Source of the DNA: Polyangiaceae bacterium
GTDB lineage: Bacteria; Myxococcota_A; Polyangia; Polyangiales; Polyangiaceae
Assembly: GCA_041389725.1 (NCBI GenBank)
Contig: JAWKRG010000002.1
Span: forward strand, 310,001 to 374,000
Length of the DNA stretch: 64,000 nt
Direction of reading: 5' to 3'
How positions within the stretch are numbered: position 1 is the first letter of the stretch; every line of letters begins with the position of its first letter. Made by a program: the position numbers and the translations under genes. A model generated the notes under the pieces. That model saw only the letters and a program-made list of their open reading frames with translations. It did not search any database and was not told where the DNA came from. Below are positions 16,785 to 25,995 of the stretch, one piece after another.

Positions 16785-19715
16785 TCAGCGCAGCGTGAGT
16801 TCCACGGAGGCCAGGAAGCTCCGCCCTTGCTGAGGGACCGCGCGCTGGCGGAACTCCGCGCTCACCGGTAGCGAGTAGCGGTAGTCGAAGGCGTTGTAGA
16901 CGCCGACGGCCCAGCCGAGGCCGTGACGAGCTTCGAATCCAGACAGCACCAGATCCCACAAGGCATGCGCTCGGGTGCGTCCCTGCGGTGGATCCCCCAC
17001 CGCCTCGAAGCGGTCGAAACGTATGCCTTCGAAGGTCAGGCGCGTTGCTGCCGTTACCGCCTTCGCCCAGATCGGCGCAGCGGCTTTCACGGACGCGAGG
17101 TGCTGGGGAGCGTTGGCGACCTCGCGCGTGTCCGGCGCGGCATCGAGCGACAGTAGGGCCGAGCCGGACTCGTCCCTGAGAAACCTGGCGAAGGAAAAGC
17201 CGTAGCTGGCCGCCACCATCCACCCTGCACTGAACTCGCGGCGCAGCTCGGCTTCGGCGCCCACAGCCGCGAGCGGCACATCGGAATTCGAATAGACCAA
17301 GGGGTCAGCGGCGGTTCCGGCGCCTTCGAAGTCGATGAGCCGGGTCGTGTAGTTGCCAAAGGCCGCTAGGGTGCCGGTCACCTTCGGCGAGAAGCGATGG
17401 CTGTGTTCGATTTCTGCCGAGTAGATGTTCTCGGGTTGCAGCTCTGGGCTGGCAATCTGAGTCAGACCTCCGTCGTTGTAGAACAGCTCGTAAATGCTGG
17501 GCGCTCGAAAGGCCTTGCCGCCCATCACTTTCAGCACGCCCTGGGAGTAGGGTCGCGTGATGAGCGCCACGCGCGGATTCACGGATTGACCGAAGGTGGA
17601 ATAGGCATCCAGGCGAGCCCCTAGGGACACGTGCACGGCCCGACTCGGGCTGACGTCTGTCACCAGGTACCCCGCACCCACTTGGTAGGGGCGACCGTCT
17701 GAGCCCGTTTCGTCCAAGAAAGAACCGGTCTCGTCGGCGGCTTCTTGTTCCACCTGCAAGTGGAGCTGGCCTTCGGCGCCAACGGTGAGCTTGAGCGCGT
17801 CCAGGGGAGTGAACACGACGCGCTGCTCCAGCCCAACCCAAGTGCCGCGGAAGCGATCCGTCTCCACGCCCCCATCCACCACGTCTCGCGCGTAGTCGCC
17901 CTCGAAGCGATAGTGGTTGGCGTGCACCCGCGTCGTCATCGCCAACTGCTTGTTGAAGCGCGGGTCGGCGCGCACTTCGAGAAAGGCACGCGTATCCCGC
18001 TGGCGAGTTCGGTCGTCGTTCAGCACAGTCTCGAACACGCCCGTCGGCAGCCGCTTCTCGTGGGTATGAAAGAACCACTGCGCGGTCAGGCTCTTCCACC
18101 ACGCACGCCCTGACGCCGTCACGGCGGAAAAGCCATCCACGTCGCGGGCATTCCCAGCCACCTCGGGCGGAGTGTCAGTCACGTACTCGGGGAAGAAGAA
18201 GTCACGTCCGCTCGATCGCGCCACGCCCACGCTCGTCCACACCCCCGCGTCGCGTCCAAGCACCAGGTTGCCCCGCGCGCGCGCTCGCGCCACGCCGTCG
18301 CCGCTCGTCCCCACGCCCATCTCCACACTGGTGTGGGACGCGCGACGGGTGACGAGGTTGATCACACCAGTGAAGGCGCCCGTGCCGTAGAGCACGGATC
18401 CGGGGCCGCGCACGATCTCGACTCGTTCGAGGTCAGCGAGGTCCGTGCGAGCGTCGTAGCCGACGTAGGACGAGCCAATCCAGTTGTCGTTGGTCGGATG
18501 CCCGTCGATCAGCACCAGCAAGCGGTTGCCGTAGCTGCCGAGGCGACCCAGGCCGCGCACGCCTATGGATTGGTAGGATCGGTCGTCCCACAGATACACG
18601 CCACGAACTCCGCGAAGCGCTTCCGCAACGGTGGGATACGCTAGGGCCTTGAGTTCGCGGTAGGGCACGACCGATACCGAGCCCGGCGCATCCTCGATGC
18701 TCTGCGCTTCGCGGGACGCCGCGATGACTTCCGCGTTCGGCGAGAGCGCGATGTTCAAACGCTGCTCTTTCTCTGCCTCGAAGGCGAGTTCGCGCTCCAC
18801 GGGACGATGTCCGGGCAACGAGATCCGGACCACATGTTTGCCCACCGGAACCTTGATCAGCGCTGGGGTGAAACCCGCGGGCTTGTCGTCGATCTCCACC
18901 AAAGCGCCTGCTTCGTCGGTACTGACGACGAGGCTCCCGGTGATGGCGTCCAGATCCGCTCGTAGGGTGACCGTCTTGTCGCGAACCACGTTCGCGTCGA
19001 GGATCCGAGTGCGAAACCCCTTGTGCTCGATGGCGATTTGGCGACGTCCAGGCGGCGCCTGGAGCGTGCAGGGCAGCGCGCAGTTGGCGTCGAAGCTGCC
19101 ATCGGACACTCGGGCTCGGGCCCCCGGCACACCGCCCTCGAGCCGCACCTTGCCGAGAATGGGAACCAGCTCGAGCTTCACGCGGCGCACGCCCCCGGCG
19201 GGGACCTTGCCCAACTTGCGGCGCGCTGGTTCGTAGCCCGGCTTCTCCACGATGACCTCGTAGTTGCCGGCGGAAAGCCCCAAGCGCCGCGGGGTTTCGC
19301 CGCGAGGACCGAGATCCTTGCGATCGACATACACCGTCGCACCCGGCGGGTTCGTCTCCACCTCGACCACGGCGACCTTGTTGCTCAGCTCGTCCATGGC
19401 CCGCTGCAAGCGAGCACGGGCCGCCGCATCCGTCTCGCCGTCGTAGGTCGCGAGGTAGTAGCGATACGCCTCTGGGTAGCGTCCCAGTTTCTCGTAGGCG
19501 CGGGCGACGTTGTAGAGAACGTTCTTGTTCGGTACGAGGCGGTTGGACGCCAGGAAGTGAGAGAGCGCCGTGGAGAAGTCTCCACGCTCATAAGCGTCGA
19601 CGCCCATGTTGAAGCGCAGGTCCGCTTCGTCGGCGGTATCATCCGCGCGAGCGGGCGCGGCCACGCTCGACATCCCCAGCCAGGGGACCAGCACCCAAAG
19701 CACGAATCGACGCAT
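16785..19715 (-). CDS. TonB-dependent receptor with N-terminal TPR and PEGA domains
   Basis: The 976-residue outer-membrane protein has a signal peptide (residues 1-24), TPR-like helices (about 32-95), PEGA-type beta domains (about 115-185, 187-255, 258-325), a plug domain (about 340-450, with GVRGLGRLGSYGNRLLVLIDG and ERVEIVRGPGSVLYGTGAFTGVINLVTRR), and a beta-barrel ending in an aromatic-rich terminal strand. The TPR-PEGA region takes the place of the usual short TonB-box extension; I did not find a clear TonB box. The ATG overlaps the stop of the upstream kinase gene (TGATG). Ligand unknown. PEGA domains are thought to bind peptidoglycan or other surface polymers. Confidence 0.88.
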   Translation of the reverse strand: MRRFVLWVLVPWLGMSSVAAPARADDTADEADLRFNMGVDAYERGDFSTALSHFLASNRLVPNKNVLYNVARAYEKLGRYPEAYRYYLATYDGETDAAARARLQRAMDELSNKVAVVEVETNPPGATVYVDRKDLGPRGETPRRLGLSAGNYEVIVEKPGYEPARRKLGKVPAGGVRRVKLELVPILGKVRLEGGVPGARARVSDGSFDANCALPCTLQAPPGRRQIAIEHKGFRTRILDANVVRDKTVTLRADLDAITGSLVVSTDEAGALVEIDDKPAGFTPALIKVPVGKHVVRISLPGHRPVERELAFEAEKEQRLNIALSPNAEVIAASREAQSIEDAPGSVSVVPYRELKALAYPTVAEALRGVRGVYLWDDRSYQSIGVRGLGRLGSYGNRLLVLIDGHPTNDNWIGSSYVGYDARTDLADLERVEIVRGPGSVLYGTGAFTGVINLVTRRASHTSVEMGVGTSGDGVARARARGNLVLGRDAGVWTSVGVARSSGRDFFFPEYVTDTPPEVAGNARDVDGFSAVTASGRAWWKSLTAQWFFHTHEKRLPTGVFETVLNDDRTRQRDTRAFLEVRADPRFNKQLAMTTRVHANHYRFEGDYARDVVDGGVETDRFRGTWVGLEQRVVFTPLDALKLTVGAEGQLHLQVEQEAADETGSFLDETGSDGRPYQVGAGYLVTDVSPSRAVHVSLGARLDAYSTFGQSVNPRVALITRPYSQGVLKVMGGKAFRAPSIYELFYNDGGLTQIASPELQPENIYSAEIEHSHRFSPKVTGTLAAFGNYTTRLIDFEGAGTAADPLVYSNSDVPLAAVGAEAELRREFSAGWMVAASYGFSFARFLRDESGSALLSLDAAPDTREVANAPQHLASVKAAAPIWAKAVTAATRLTFEGIRFDRFEAVGDPPQGRTRAHALWDLVLSGFEARHGLGWAVGVYNAFDYRYSLPVSAEFRQRAVPQQGRSFLASVELTLR

Positions 19716-21178
19716 CAGCGTGTCTTGCGTATATCCGATGTCGGCTTGGGTGTGGGCGGTGCCGGGGCGGGAGTGGCCTTTTTGACGACAGTGCCGCGTT
19801 TGGGTGCGGGGGCGGGCGCCGGGGCGACGACGGGAGTGGGCGCTGGCAGCTCGCTCGGCGCCGGGGCATTCGCTGTCTCCACAGTGGCAGGCGCGGCAAG
19901 CGCGGAGACGACCGGACTCGGAGGCGGCGCGGGCGCCGCGACGACCGTGGGTTCTGCCGGGCGTCGAAACAGGGTCAACAATGCCAGCGCCAAGCCTCCC
20001 GCGAGCAGCAACGCCAGTAGCGCCAGTAGCACCGGGACCTTCCGGGCCTTCAGCTGGCCACTCAATGTACTCGCCAGCGGCGCATCCGTCGGCACGCTCA
20101 CGCCTGTGGGCGCGGCGCGCAAAGCATCCTTGTTGGAAAGCAGCCGACCGTAGCTGACCGTGGCGGCTTCGATCGCCGCTCCTCCGGAAGGATGCAGGGC
20201 GTGAGCACCAGTCCCCGCGAGCCGGTCCTGGGCCGATGCCAGAGAAGCACTCGCTGCGGGAGCGCTGGCGAGCACGGGCTCGACCCGACGACTGCCCGCA
20301 AAGGGTGCGAGCTCCGACGCGAGCTCCGCCACACTGGCGTAGCGCTGCTCGGGGCGCTTCGATAGACAGCGCCAGATGATCTCTTGGAACTCCATCGGCA
20401 CATCCGCTCGCGTGATGGGCGTGGGGGCATCCGCCGCGATCGCGGCGCACACCGCGGGCAAGCTATCGCCCATGAAGGGCGGCTTGCCGGTCACGAGCTG
20501 ATACAGAATCACGCCCAAGGACCAGATGTCGGTTCGGTGATCCACGCTGCGAGCGTCCCGGATCTGTTCCGGCGACATATAGAGCGGGGAGCCCATCATC
20601 ACGCTCGACGTCGTGAGCTCCATCGTCGCGCCCGGCACCCCCACGGGTGCCTTGGAAATGCCGAAATCCAGCACTTTCACCACGGCGGACCCGTCGCGAC
20701 GTTGGGCCAAGAACAGATTCGACGGCTTGAGGTCGCGGTGCACGATGCCACTCTCGTGCGCCTCCCCCACTGCATCACAAGCCTGGATCACGTAGGAAGC
20801 TGCCGCCTCACAGCCGACCGGACCGTGCTTGCGCAGGAGGCTGCGCAGATCGTCACCGCGCATCAGCTCCATCACCATGAACGGCAGGCCGTCATCGAGG
20901 GTGCCAACGTCGAAGATCTTGACGACGTGTTCACTCTGAAGCGTGGCTGCGGCACGCGCCTCACGCAGGAACCGTGCAATGGCGTTGGGCTCTTGGGTCA
21001 GCTCCGAAGGCAGCAGCACCTTGATCGCCACCTGCTGCCCGAGCTGGCGGTGCCGAGCGGACACCACCACACCCATGCCGCCCTGCGCCACGATGGCTTC
21101 CACCAGGTACTTGTCCGCAATGATGTCCCCCGGACTGACCGGCGCTCCGGATGACGACGAGGGCGAGACGGCTGACAT
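19715..21178 (-). CDS. Membrane Ser/Thr protein kinase (PknB-like)
   Basis: The 487-residue protein has a complete cytoplasmic kinase domain (about residues 22-293): a Gly-rich loop (AQGGMGVVV), Lys53 in VAIKV, HRDLKPSN (Asp149), DFG at 171-173, and SPEQ in the activation segment. One transmembrane helix lies at about 381-404, followed by a Pro/Ala/Val-rich extracytoplasmic tail of about 80 residues without a recognisable sensor fold. The start is the ATG at 21178 because the longer frame adds only a short unrelated N-terminus. Its TGA overlaps the receptor ATG. Kinases of this kind regulate development and metabolism in myxobacteria. Confidence 0.93.
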   Translation of the reverse strand: MSAVSPSSSSGAPVSPGDIIADKYLVEAIVAQGGMGVVVSARHRQLGQQVAIKVLLPSELTQEPNAIARFLREARAAATLQSEHVVKIFDVGTLDDGLPFMVMELMRGDDLRSLLRKHGPVGCEAAASYVIQACDAVGEAHESGIVHRDLKPSNLFLAQRRDGSAVVKVLDFGISKAPVGVPGATMELTTSSVMMGSPLYMSPEQIRDARSVDHRTDIWSLGVILYQLVTGKPPFMGDSLPAVCAAIAADAPTPITRADVPMEFQEIIWRCLSKRPEQRYASVAELASELAPFAGSRRVEPVLASAPAASASLASAQDRLAGTGAHALHPSGGAAIEAATVSYGRLLSNKDALRAAPTGVSVPTDAPLASTLSGQLKARKVPVLLALLALLLAGGLALALLTLFRRPAEPTVVAAPAPPPSPVVSALAAPATVETANAPAPSELPAPTPVVAPAPAPAPKRGTVVKKATPAPAPPTPKPTSDIRKTR

Positions 21179-21341
21179 GGCGTGAGATGACGCGCTGCGA
21201 CAGAGCGCTGCCACTAGTCTACGCCGCTGCGTCCCCTCGATCCAACGTCGAGTTCACGGCGCCAACGGTCAGGAAAGGTAGGACAAGACTGCACATGAGT
21301 CCTCGCCCTCGCCCGACGCCCGCGGTACATGTTGCGGCGAC

Positions 21342-22466
21342 ATGAAGGTGCGGACAGCGTGCGTGGTCGCGACGTTGATGCTGGGGTGTTCGGCAGCGAG
21401 CGATCCTGAAGGCAGCGGCGTCGGCGGCGACGGCGGAACGGGCAATGGAGGAACCGGCAACAGCGGAGCGGCCATTGGCGTGGGCGGCGGCGGAGCGGCC
21501 ATTGGCGTAGGGGGCGGGGGCAACGTCGGCGGTGAGTGTGCAGGCGTTTCGCAAGAGGCCAACAACGCAGTGCTGCCGGCCGACGTGATCTGGACCATCG
21601 ACACCTCCTGCAGCATGACCGAAGAAACGCAGGCGGTCCGCGACAACATGAACAAGTTCTCGCAGGGTATCTCCCAGGCGGGCGTGGACATCCGCATCGC
21701 GCTGATCGCCGAGCAGTATGGTCCCCCGCCCTTTCCAGGGCTGCCTGCAGACGGGATCTGCATCGCTGGCCCCCTCGGTTCCGGGCAGTGTCCCAACGAT
21801 ACCAAGCTGCCGAAGTTCGCCCACATCTTCCAGACCGTGGCCAGCACCAACTCTCTATCTCTGATCATCCAGACCTACCCGAACTGGAAGACGATCCTGC
21901 GCCCCAACTCGGTGAAGATCTTCACGGTGGTCACCGACGACAACTCGTCCATGACCGCCCAGGACTTCACCAATCAGGTCAACGCCCTAGATCCGACCAG
22001 CATCAAGGCGAACCAGTGGAAGGTGTACGGCATCTACAGCTTCACCAACTGCCCCAGCGCAGCCACCCCGGGCAGCGTCTATGCGGAGCTGGTAAAGCAG
22101 ACTGGCGGCGTCGCCAGCGACCTCTGCCTGCAGAACTTCGCCCCAGTGTTCAGCCAGCTCGCGGCGGGCATCATCGGCTCGGCCAAGCTGGATTGTGGCT
22201 GGTCCATCCCACCGCCGCCCGCCGGCCAGACCTTCAACAAGGGCAAGGTCAACGTGCTGTTCACCTCCGGTGGCGGCGGCCAGCAGCCCGTCTATCACGT
22301 GAACAGCAAAGCCGACTGCGGGCCGAACGGCGGTTGGTATTACGACGACGACGTCAACCCGACCACGGTGCTGGTCTGCGACAACACCTGCCAGACCATC
22401 CAGTCCGACCCGAGCGGCAAGATCGACGTGCAGTTCGGCTGCGACACCTTGGGCGTGCCTAGGTAG
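21342..22466 (+). CDS. von Willebrand factor A-like lipoprotein
   Basis: The 374-residue protein begins with a signal peptide ending in the lipobox MLGCS, then a 50-residue Gly/Thr/Asn/Ala spacer rich in GGGG repeats, as in many myxobacterial surface lipoproteins. The folded part opens with the VWA pattern DVIWTIDTSCSMTEE; DxSxS is the first half of the MIDAS metal site. It continues with KIFTVVTDDNSSM, giving the Thr and Asp. It ends in a Cys-containing segment (CGWSIPPPP and later GCDTLGVPR). A surface adhesion or sensing role is inferred. It overlaps the convergent hot-dog gene by eight bases. Confidence 0.85.
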   Translation: MKVRTACVVATLMLGCSAASDPEGSGVGGDGGTGNGGTGNSGAAIGVGGGGAAIGVGGGGNVGGECAGVSQEANNAVLPADVIWTIDTSCSMTEETQAVRDNMNKFSQGISQAGVDIRIALIAEQYGPPPFPGLPADGICIAGPLGSGQCPNDTKLPKFAHIFQTVASTNSLSLIIQTYPNWKTILRPNSVKIFTVVTDDNSSMTAQDFTNQVNALDPTSIKANQWKVYGIYSFTNCPSAATPGSVYAELVKQTGGVASDLCLQNFAPVFSQLAAGIIGSAKLDCGWSIPPPPAGQTFNKGKVNVLFTSGGGGQQPVYHVNSKADCGPNGGWYYDDDVNPTTVLVCDNTCQTIQSDPSGKIDVQFGCDTLGVPR

Positions 22467-23037
22467 TCGCGCGGCGCTTGGGTCCCACCAGGGTGAGCAG
22501 CGTACCGCGCGTGACGACGTCGCCACTGGCGTCGAGGACGTCGACCACGATCTGAATCTCGCGCCGCTCGCTGTCCCGCGGAACGTCGCAATCGCAGCGC
22601 GCCGTCAGGGTGCCGCGCGCTTTCTTCAGGTAATCGAGATTCATCCCTTTGACGATGAAGCGCGCGTCATCGGCCAGGGAGTACGCCACGGCGAGATTAC
22701 CCGTGAGCTCGACGAGATTGGCCAGGGCGACCGCGTGCACGGAGCGCAAATGGTTGCGAACGGCGCGACGGTCCGTGAGGCGAACCAGGGAATGCCCGAT
22801 GGACAGCTCTTGTACCTCGGCGCCCAAGGTGCCCGTGTAGGGCGCGACCGTGCCCACCAGTCGGGAAAACGCACGGCGGCCTCCAGGCAGCGGGCTGAGC
22901 GAATCCCACGCGCGGCGGATCGCGTTGAACTCCACGGCGTTGACGTCACGCAGCCAATAGAGGTGGCGGAGAAACATGCGGCGAGGCCTTACCACGCCCT
23001 GCACGAGCAGGGCAGCGGTGGGTCCGCCGCCAAACAT
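22459..23037 (-). CDS. Hot-dog fold DUF4442 / thioesterase-like protein
   Basis: The protein is 192 residues from 23037, or 172 from a second ATG at 22977, which may be the true start. It shows the single-domain hot-dog layout of DUF4442: FNAIRRAWDSLSPL at the front, GTLGAEVQELSIGHSLVRL, then HLRSVHAVALANLVELTGNLAVA (the long helix), and a C-terminal sheet with ARCDCDVPRD. These proteins resemble PaaI thioesterases and acyl-CoA binding proteins. The catalytic Asp of PaaI is not obvious, so enzymatic activity is uncertain. It overlaps the convergent vWA gene by eight bases and is divergent from the next lipoprotein gene. Confidence 0.8.
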   Translation of the reverse strand: MFGGGPTAALLVQGVVRPRRMFLRHLYWLRDVNAVEFNAIRRAWDSLSPLPGGRRAFSRLVGTVAPYTGTLGAEVQELSIGHSLVRLTDRRAVRNHLRSVHAVALANLVELTGNLAVAYSLADDARFIVKGMNLDYLKKARGTLTARCDCDVPRDSERREIQIVVDVLDASGDVVTRGTLLTLVGPKRRATT

Positions 23038-23102
23038 GGGTCCCGGAGCGCATTTGGCGCCCGGTCAGTGCGCCGCGTGCATTTTTCCACTACCTTGTCG
23101 GC

Positions 23103-23597
23103 ATGCGGCGGCGCACCTTCCTTACCGGCAGCGTTTCCCTCTTGGTCCTCCCGAGTTGTGTCTCGAAACCGAAGATGCAGCTCCACCATGCAGAAGTGCG
23201 CTCGGCCGGCCCGGGTGGCATCGGCATGGAAGTGTTCCTGCGCGTGAACAACCAGAACAGCTTCGACGTGCAGGTGCGCAACGTGCGCGTCCAGACCACG
23301 ATGGCCGGCCGCTGGACGCTGCCCCCGGTTGCCTATAGCCCCAATCAGTGGCTCCCCGCCGACGGCACCACCATCGTCGCGGCTCCCGTGGTCATTCCCT
23401 GGACGCTCGTGGTTCCGCTATTGGGCGAGACCGCGATGAGCGATCGCATCAACTATCGCGTGCGAGGCGAAGCGGACGTGACCGCGATTCGATCCTTGGG
23501 GATCCGCAGCGACAACTACCCGGTGGACGAAACTGGCAGCGTGCCCCGGATCGCCGTGCTGCAGGTCGCACGCACGATGTTCCCCTTCGTCCAATGA
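23103..23597 (+). CDS. LEA type-2-like lipoprotein
   Basis: The 164-residue protein begins with an N-terminal twin-Arg-like RRRTFL sequence, a hydrophobic stretch and the lipobox VLPSC, so it is probably a Tat- or Sec-exported lipoprotein. The rest resembles the water-stress/WHy beta-sandwich (LEA type 2): VFLRVNNQNSFDVQVRNVRV and a beta-rich end. Such domains are found in many bacterial surface lipoproteins. Its function is not known. A TACCTT -10-like element ends six bases before the ATG, so the transcript may be leaderless. Its stop overlaps the next start (ATGA), so the two genes are probably coupled. Confidence 0.78.
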   Translation: MRRRTFLTGSVSLLVLPSCVSKPKMQLHHAEVRSAGPGGIGMEVFLRVNNQNSFDVQVRNVRVQTTMAGRWTLPPVAYSPNQWLPADGTTIVAAPVVIPWTLVVPLLGETAMSDRINYRVRGEADVTAIRSLGIRSDNYPVDETGSVPRIAVLQVARTMFPFVQ

Positions 23598-24412
23598 GCG
23601 CTCGTCGGTACCCCTGGCGAGGGCGTGCCCTCGTGTGGCTGGCCGCGACTTTCGGAGCATGCGCAGGGCCGCCACCCGCCGAAGCCCCGAGCGCCACCAG
23701 GGCGGGCCCTGCTACCACGACACCTCCACCAGACGCCGGCAGCGCCACTCCGAGCGATGACGACGCCGCAGCGCCACGACCCGCGGTCCCGGTGCTTCGC
23801 TTGGCGCGGGAGACGCCACCGCCTGGCGTCTCGCCCCTGAACACAGAGGAACAGGCCTACGTGAAAAAGGACTGTGAGCCCTTGCTCGACGCCGTCGCTC
23901 GCGCTGCAAAGTCGCGCAAGAGCAAGAAGAGCGCCGTCGACGTCACCTTGGAGATCCTCGCCAAGCCCCCCAAGGTGAAGAACGTGGACATGCAGAAGTG
24001 CTCGGCTCTCCTGATTCGAGATCTGCAGACATATCGTGCGCGCAGCATCGAGGTCGAGGCGCTGCAGACCTTGAAGCGCATCGGCGTGGGCCTCGCCAGC
24101 GTGCTGGCGAAAGACCCACCTGGCGTTTGCCCGAGTGCACCACCGACCCCCGAGAACCTGAACGCGTTGGCGGATGGCGCCGTCGACACCAAGCCCGCTG
24201 ATTGGGCCGCAGATGGCTGGCGTTGTGCCGGGTTCGCGGCAGCGGGCCCCATCCGCTTCCAGTACGAACTCGTCACGGACGTGAAGGCCAAGAAGTACGA
24301 ATTGATCGCGCGGGGCTACCCTGGCCCGGACCGCCAGGCCACGGAACTCGTCTTCATCATTCCCTTCGCGTCCGGCGAGGCGGACCTCGCCCAGCCAATC
24401 TATCGGCGCTGA
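23594..24412 (+). CDS. Lipoprotein of unknown function
   Basis: The protein is 272 residues from the ATG at 23594, which overlaps the preceding TGA (ATGA). The signal peptide ends in the lipobox FGAC, followed by a Pro/Ala/Asp-rich spacer (about residues 25-70). The mature domain, from about residue 85, is Lys-rich and helical and then turns beta-rich near the C-terminus. I recognise no family. The coupled start suggests it works with the LEA-like lipoprotein, both probably on the inner face of the outer membrane. The 140-base gap after it carries no terminator-like repeat. Confidence 0.75.
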   Translation: MSARRYPWRGRALVWLAATFGACAGPPPAEAPSATRAGPATTTPPPDAGSATPSDDDAAAPRPAVPVLRLARETPPPGVSPLNTEEQAYVKKDCEPLLDAVARAAKSRKSKKSAVDVTLEILAKPPKVKNVDMQKCSALLIRDLQTYRARSIEVEALQTLKRIGVGLASVLAKDPPGVCPSAPPTPENLNALADGAVDTKPADWAADGWRCAGFAAAGPIRFQYELVTDVKAKKYELIARGYPGPDRQATELVFIIPFASGEADLAQPIYRR

Positions 24413-24553
24413 GCGCGCGGTCTGCGGCCTTCGCAACCGCTCGGAAGATCTTCCCTGAAGCCCGCGCGTAGAGGGAAACAGACGCAATTCCGCGCCGGAA
24501 CGCGACCGCGAACGCCGGTCTCGGCCGAGCCGCGCCCGAAGGAGGTCACGAGC

Positions 24554-25981
24554 ATGTCCTGGCTGAGTCGTTTGTCTAGCTCTCCCCGCGCCCGCCGCGG
24601 ATTGGCTGCCGCCGCCGTGGCCCTGTCCCTGGGCGGGTTGGTGCTGGCCAGAACGCCGAATCAAGGCAGTCAGCTCAGCCTTGGCACTTTGCTCGGTGAC
24701 ACGGCTGCGTCCTTTCGAGGTCCGGGCGCTCACGGCACGCTGAAGCTGAGCCAAGGCAAGGTCGTCGCTTCGGCGCCGGGCACGCTCTACGCGGAGCTGA
24801 CCCTGAGCGCCGACGACGTAGCGTCCCAAGGCGAGCGCGCGCCGCTCTCCTTGGCCATCGTGTTCGACACCTCGGGCTCGATGTCGGGCGACAAGATCGA
24901 ACGCTCGAAGCAGAGTGTGTCTCAGCTGATCGGACGCATGCGCGATCAGGACGAGATCGCATTCATTCGCTACGACTCCAGCCACGAGGTGCTTCAGCCC
25001 TTGGAGCGCGTGGGTGAAGTGCGATCGACGCTGCTGCAGCGCATCGATGCCATCAGCGCCGGGGGCGGCACCAACATTCCGCCGGCACTCAGCCGCGGGC
25101 TCGACGAGGTGTCGCGCGCGGCACCCGGCCGAGTGCGACGCGTCGTCTTGGTCAGCGACGGCCTCGACAGTTCACGGCAGAGCGCCGAGGCTCTGGCGCG
25201 AGGGAGCGCTGCTAGCGCCACCACGGTGTCGGCGCTCGGCATCGGACTCGACTTCGACGAGAGCTACATGTCGGGAGTCGCCAACGCAGGCCGTGGCAAC
25301 TTCGGCTTCGTCGAAAACAGCGGTGCTCTGGCGCGATTCCTCAACCGTGAACTGGACGAATCCGCAAACACTGTCGTCGACGACGTGAGAGCCCACTTCC
25401 AGCTACCCGCGGGCATGCGCTTCGTGCGTGCGGTCGGCGCAGAAGTCTTGGACCAGGGCCAGGGGCAACTCAGCCTCGCCCTGGGCTCGCTATTCGCCAA
25501 GGACGAGCGGCGGGTGATCCTGGAATTGGAAACCCAAGCAGAGCAAGGTGAGCAGTTGGCGCTCGGCACGCGGCTGTCATGGCGGCGCATCGGCGGTGCC
25601 AACGCAGACGTCACAGTGCCGCAACTGCAGGTCATCGGCGACGCAGATCGGGACGCGGTTGCGGCCAGTCGCGACCCAAGCGTGATGGCGAGCGCCACCA
25701 GCGCCCTCGCTTCCTTGCGCCAGCTGCGCGCCGCCGAGGCCTACGCCAAGGGCGACTTGAATACGGCCAACACGCTGATGGACGAGAGCCTCGCGGCGCT
25801 CAGCGCCGTGGCTGCCGAAGCACCCGCGGCGGATCAAGCCGCACTCGAGCGCCAGCGCGCCGAGGTCGCTTCCGCCAAACGCTCCTTCCGCGCTGCTTCG
25901 CCCAAGAGCGCTGCCGCCAAGAGTGCGGGCAAGGCGTCGGCCGCCGCCAATGCCAAGAACCTCGGGCGCAAAGCGTTCTGA
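24554..25981 (+). CDS. VWA-domain protein with membrane anchor
   Basis: The 475-residue protein is preceded by GAAGGAGG, the best ribosome site in the window. It has an N-terminal signal or anchor (residues 14-33). A vWA domain (about residues 95-265) has a complete MIDAS: VFDTSGSMS, a Thr in GGTN, and Asp in LVSDGLDSS. The pattern resembles bacterial BatA/YfbK-type and calcium-channel-like proteins. A beta-rich region (about 280-370) and a helical Ala/Lys/Ser-rich tail follow. It heads an operon with two membrane proteins (15 and 7 bases apart), which suggests an envelope-bound adhesion or assembly complex. Confidence 0.87.
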   Translation: MSWLSRLSSSPRARRGLAAAAVALSLGGLVLARTPNQGSQLSLGTLLGDTAASFRGPGAHGTLKLSQGKVVASAPGTLYAELTLSADDVASQGERAPLSLAIVFDTSGSMSGDKIERSKQSVSQLIGRMRDQDEIAFIRYDSSHEVLQPLERVGEVRSTLLQRIDAISAGGGTNIPPALSRGLDEVSRAAPGRVRRVVLVSDGLDSSRQSAEALARGSAASATTVSALGIGLDFDESYMSGVANAGRGNFGFVENSGALARFLNRELDESANTVVDDVRAHFQLPAGMRFVRAVGAEVLDQGQGQLSLALGSLFAKDERRVILELETQAEQGEQLALGTRLSWRRIGGANADVTVPQLQVIGDADRDAVAASRDPSVMASATSALASLRQLRAAEAYAKGDLNTANTLMDESLAALSAVAAEAPAADQAALERQRAEVASAKRSFRAASPKSAAAKSAGKASAAANAKNLGRKAF

Positions 25982-25995
25982 AAGGAGCCGACGAA

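Noticed and set aside
19716..20450. Longer N-terminus of the TonB-dependent receptor starting at 20450
   Set aside because: The extension is antisense-free but lies inside the kinase gene in another frame and has no signal peptide; the ATG at 19715 gives a proper one.
23516..24985. 489-codon frame opposite the lipoprotein genes
   Set aside because: It spans several plus-strand genes with signal peptides and ribosome sites; it has none of its own.
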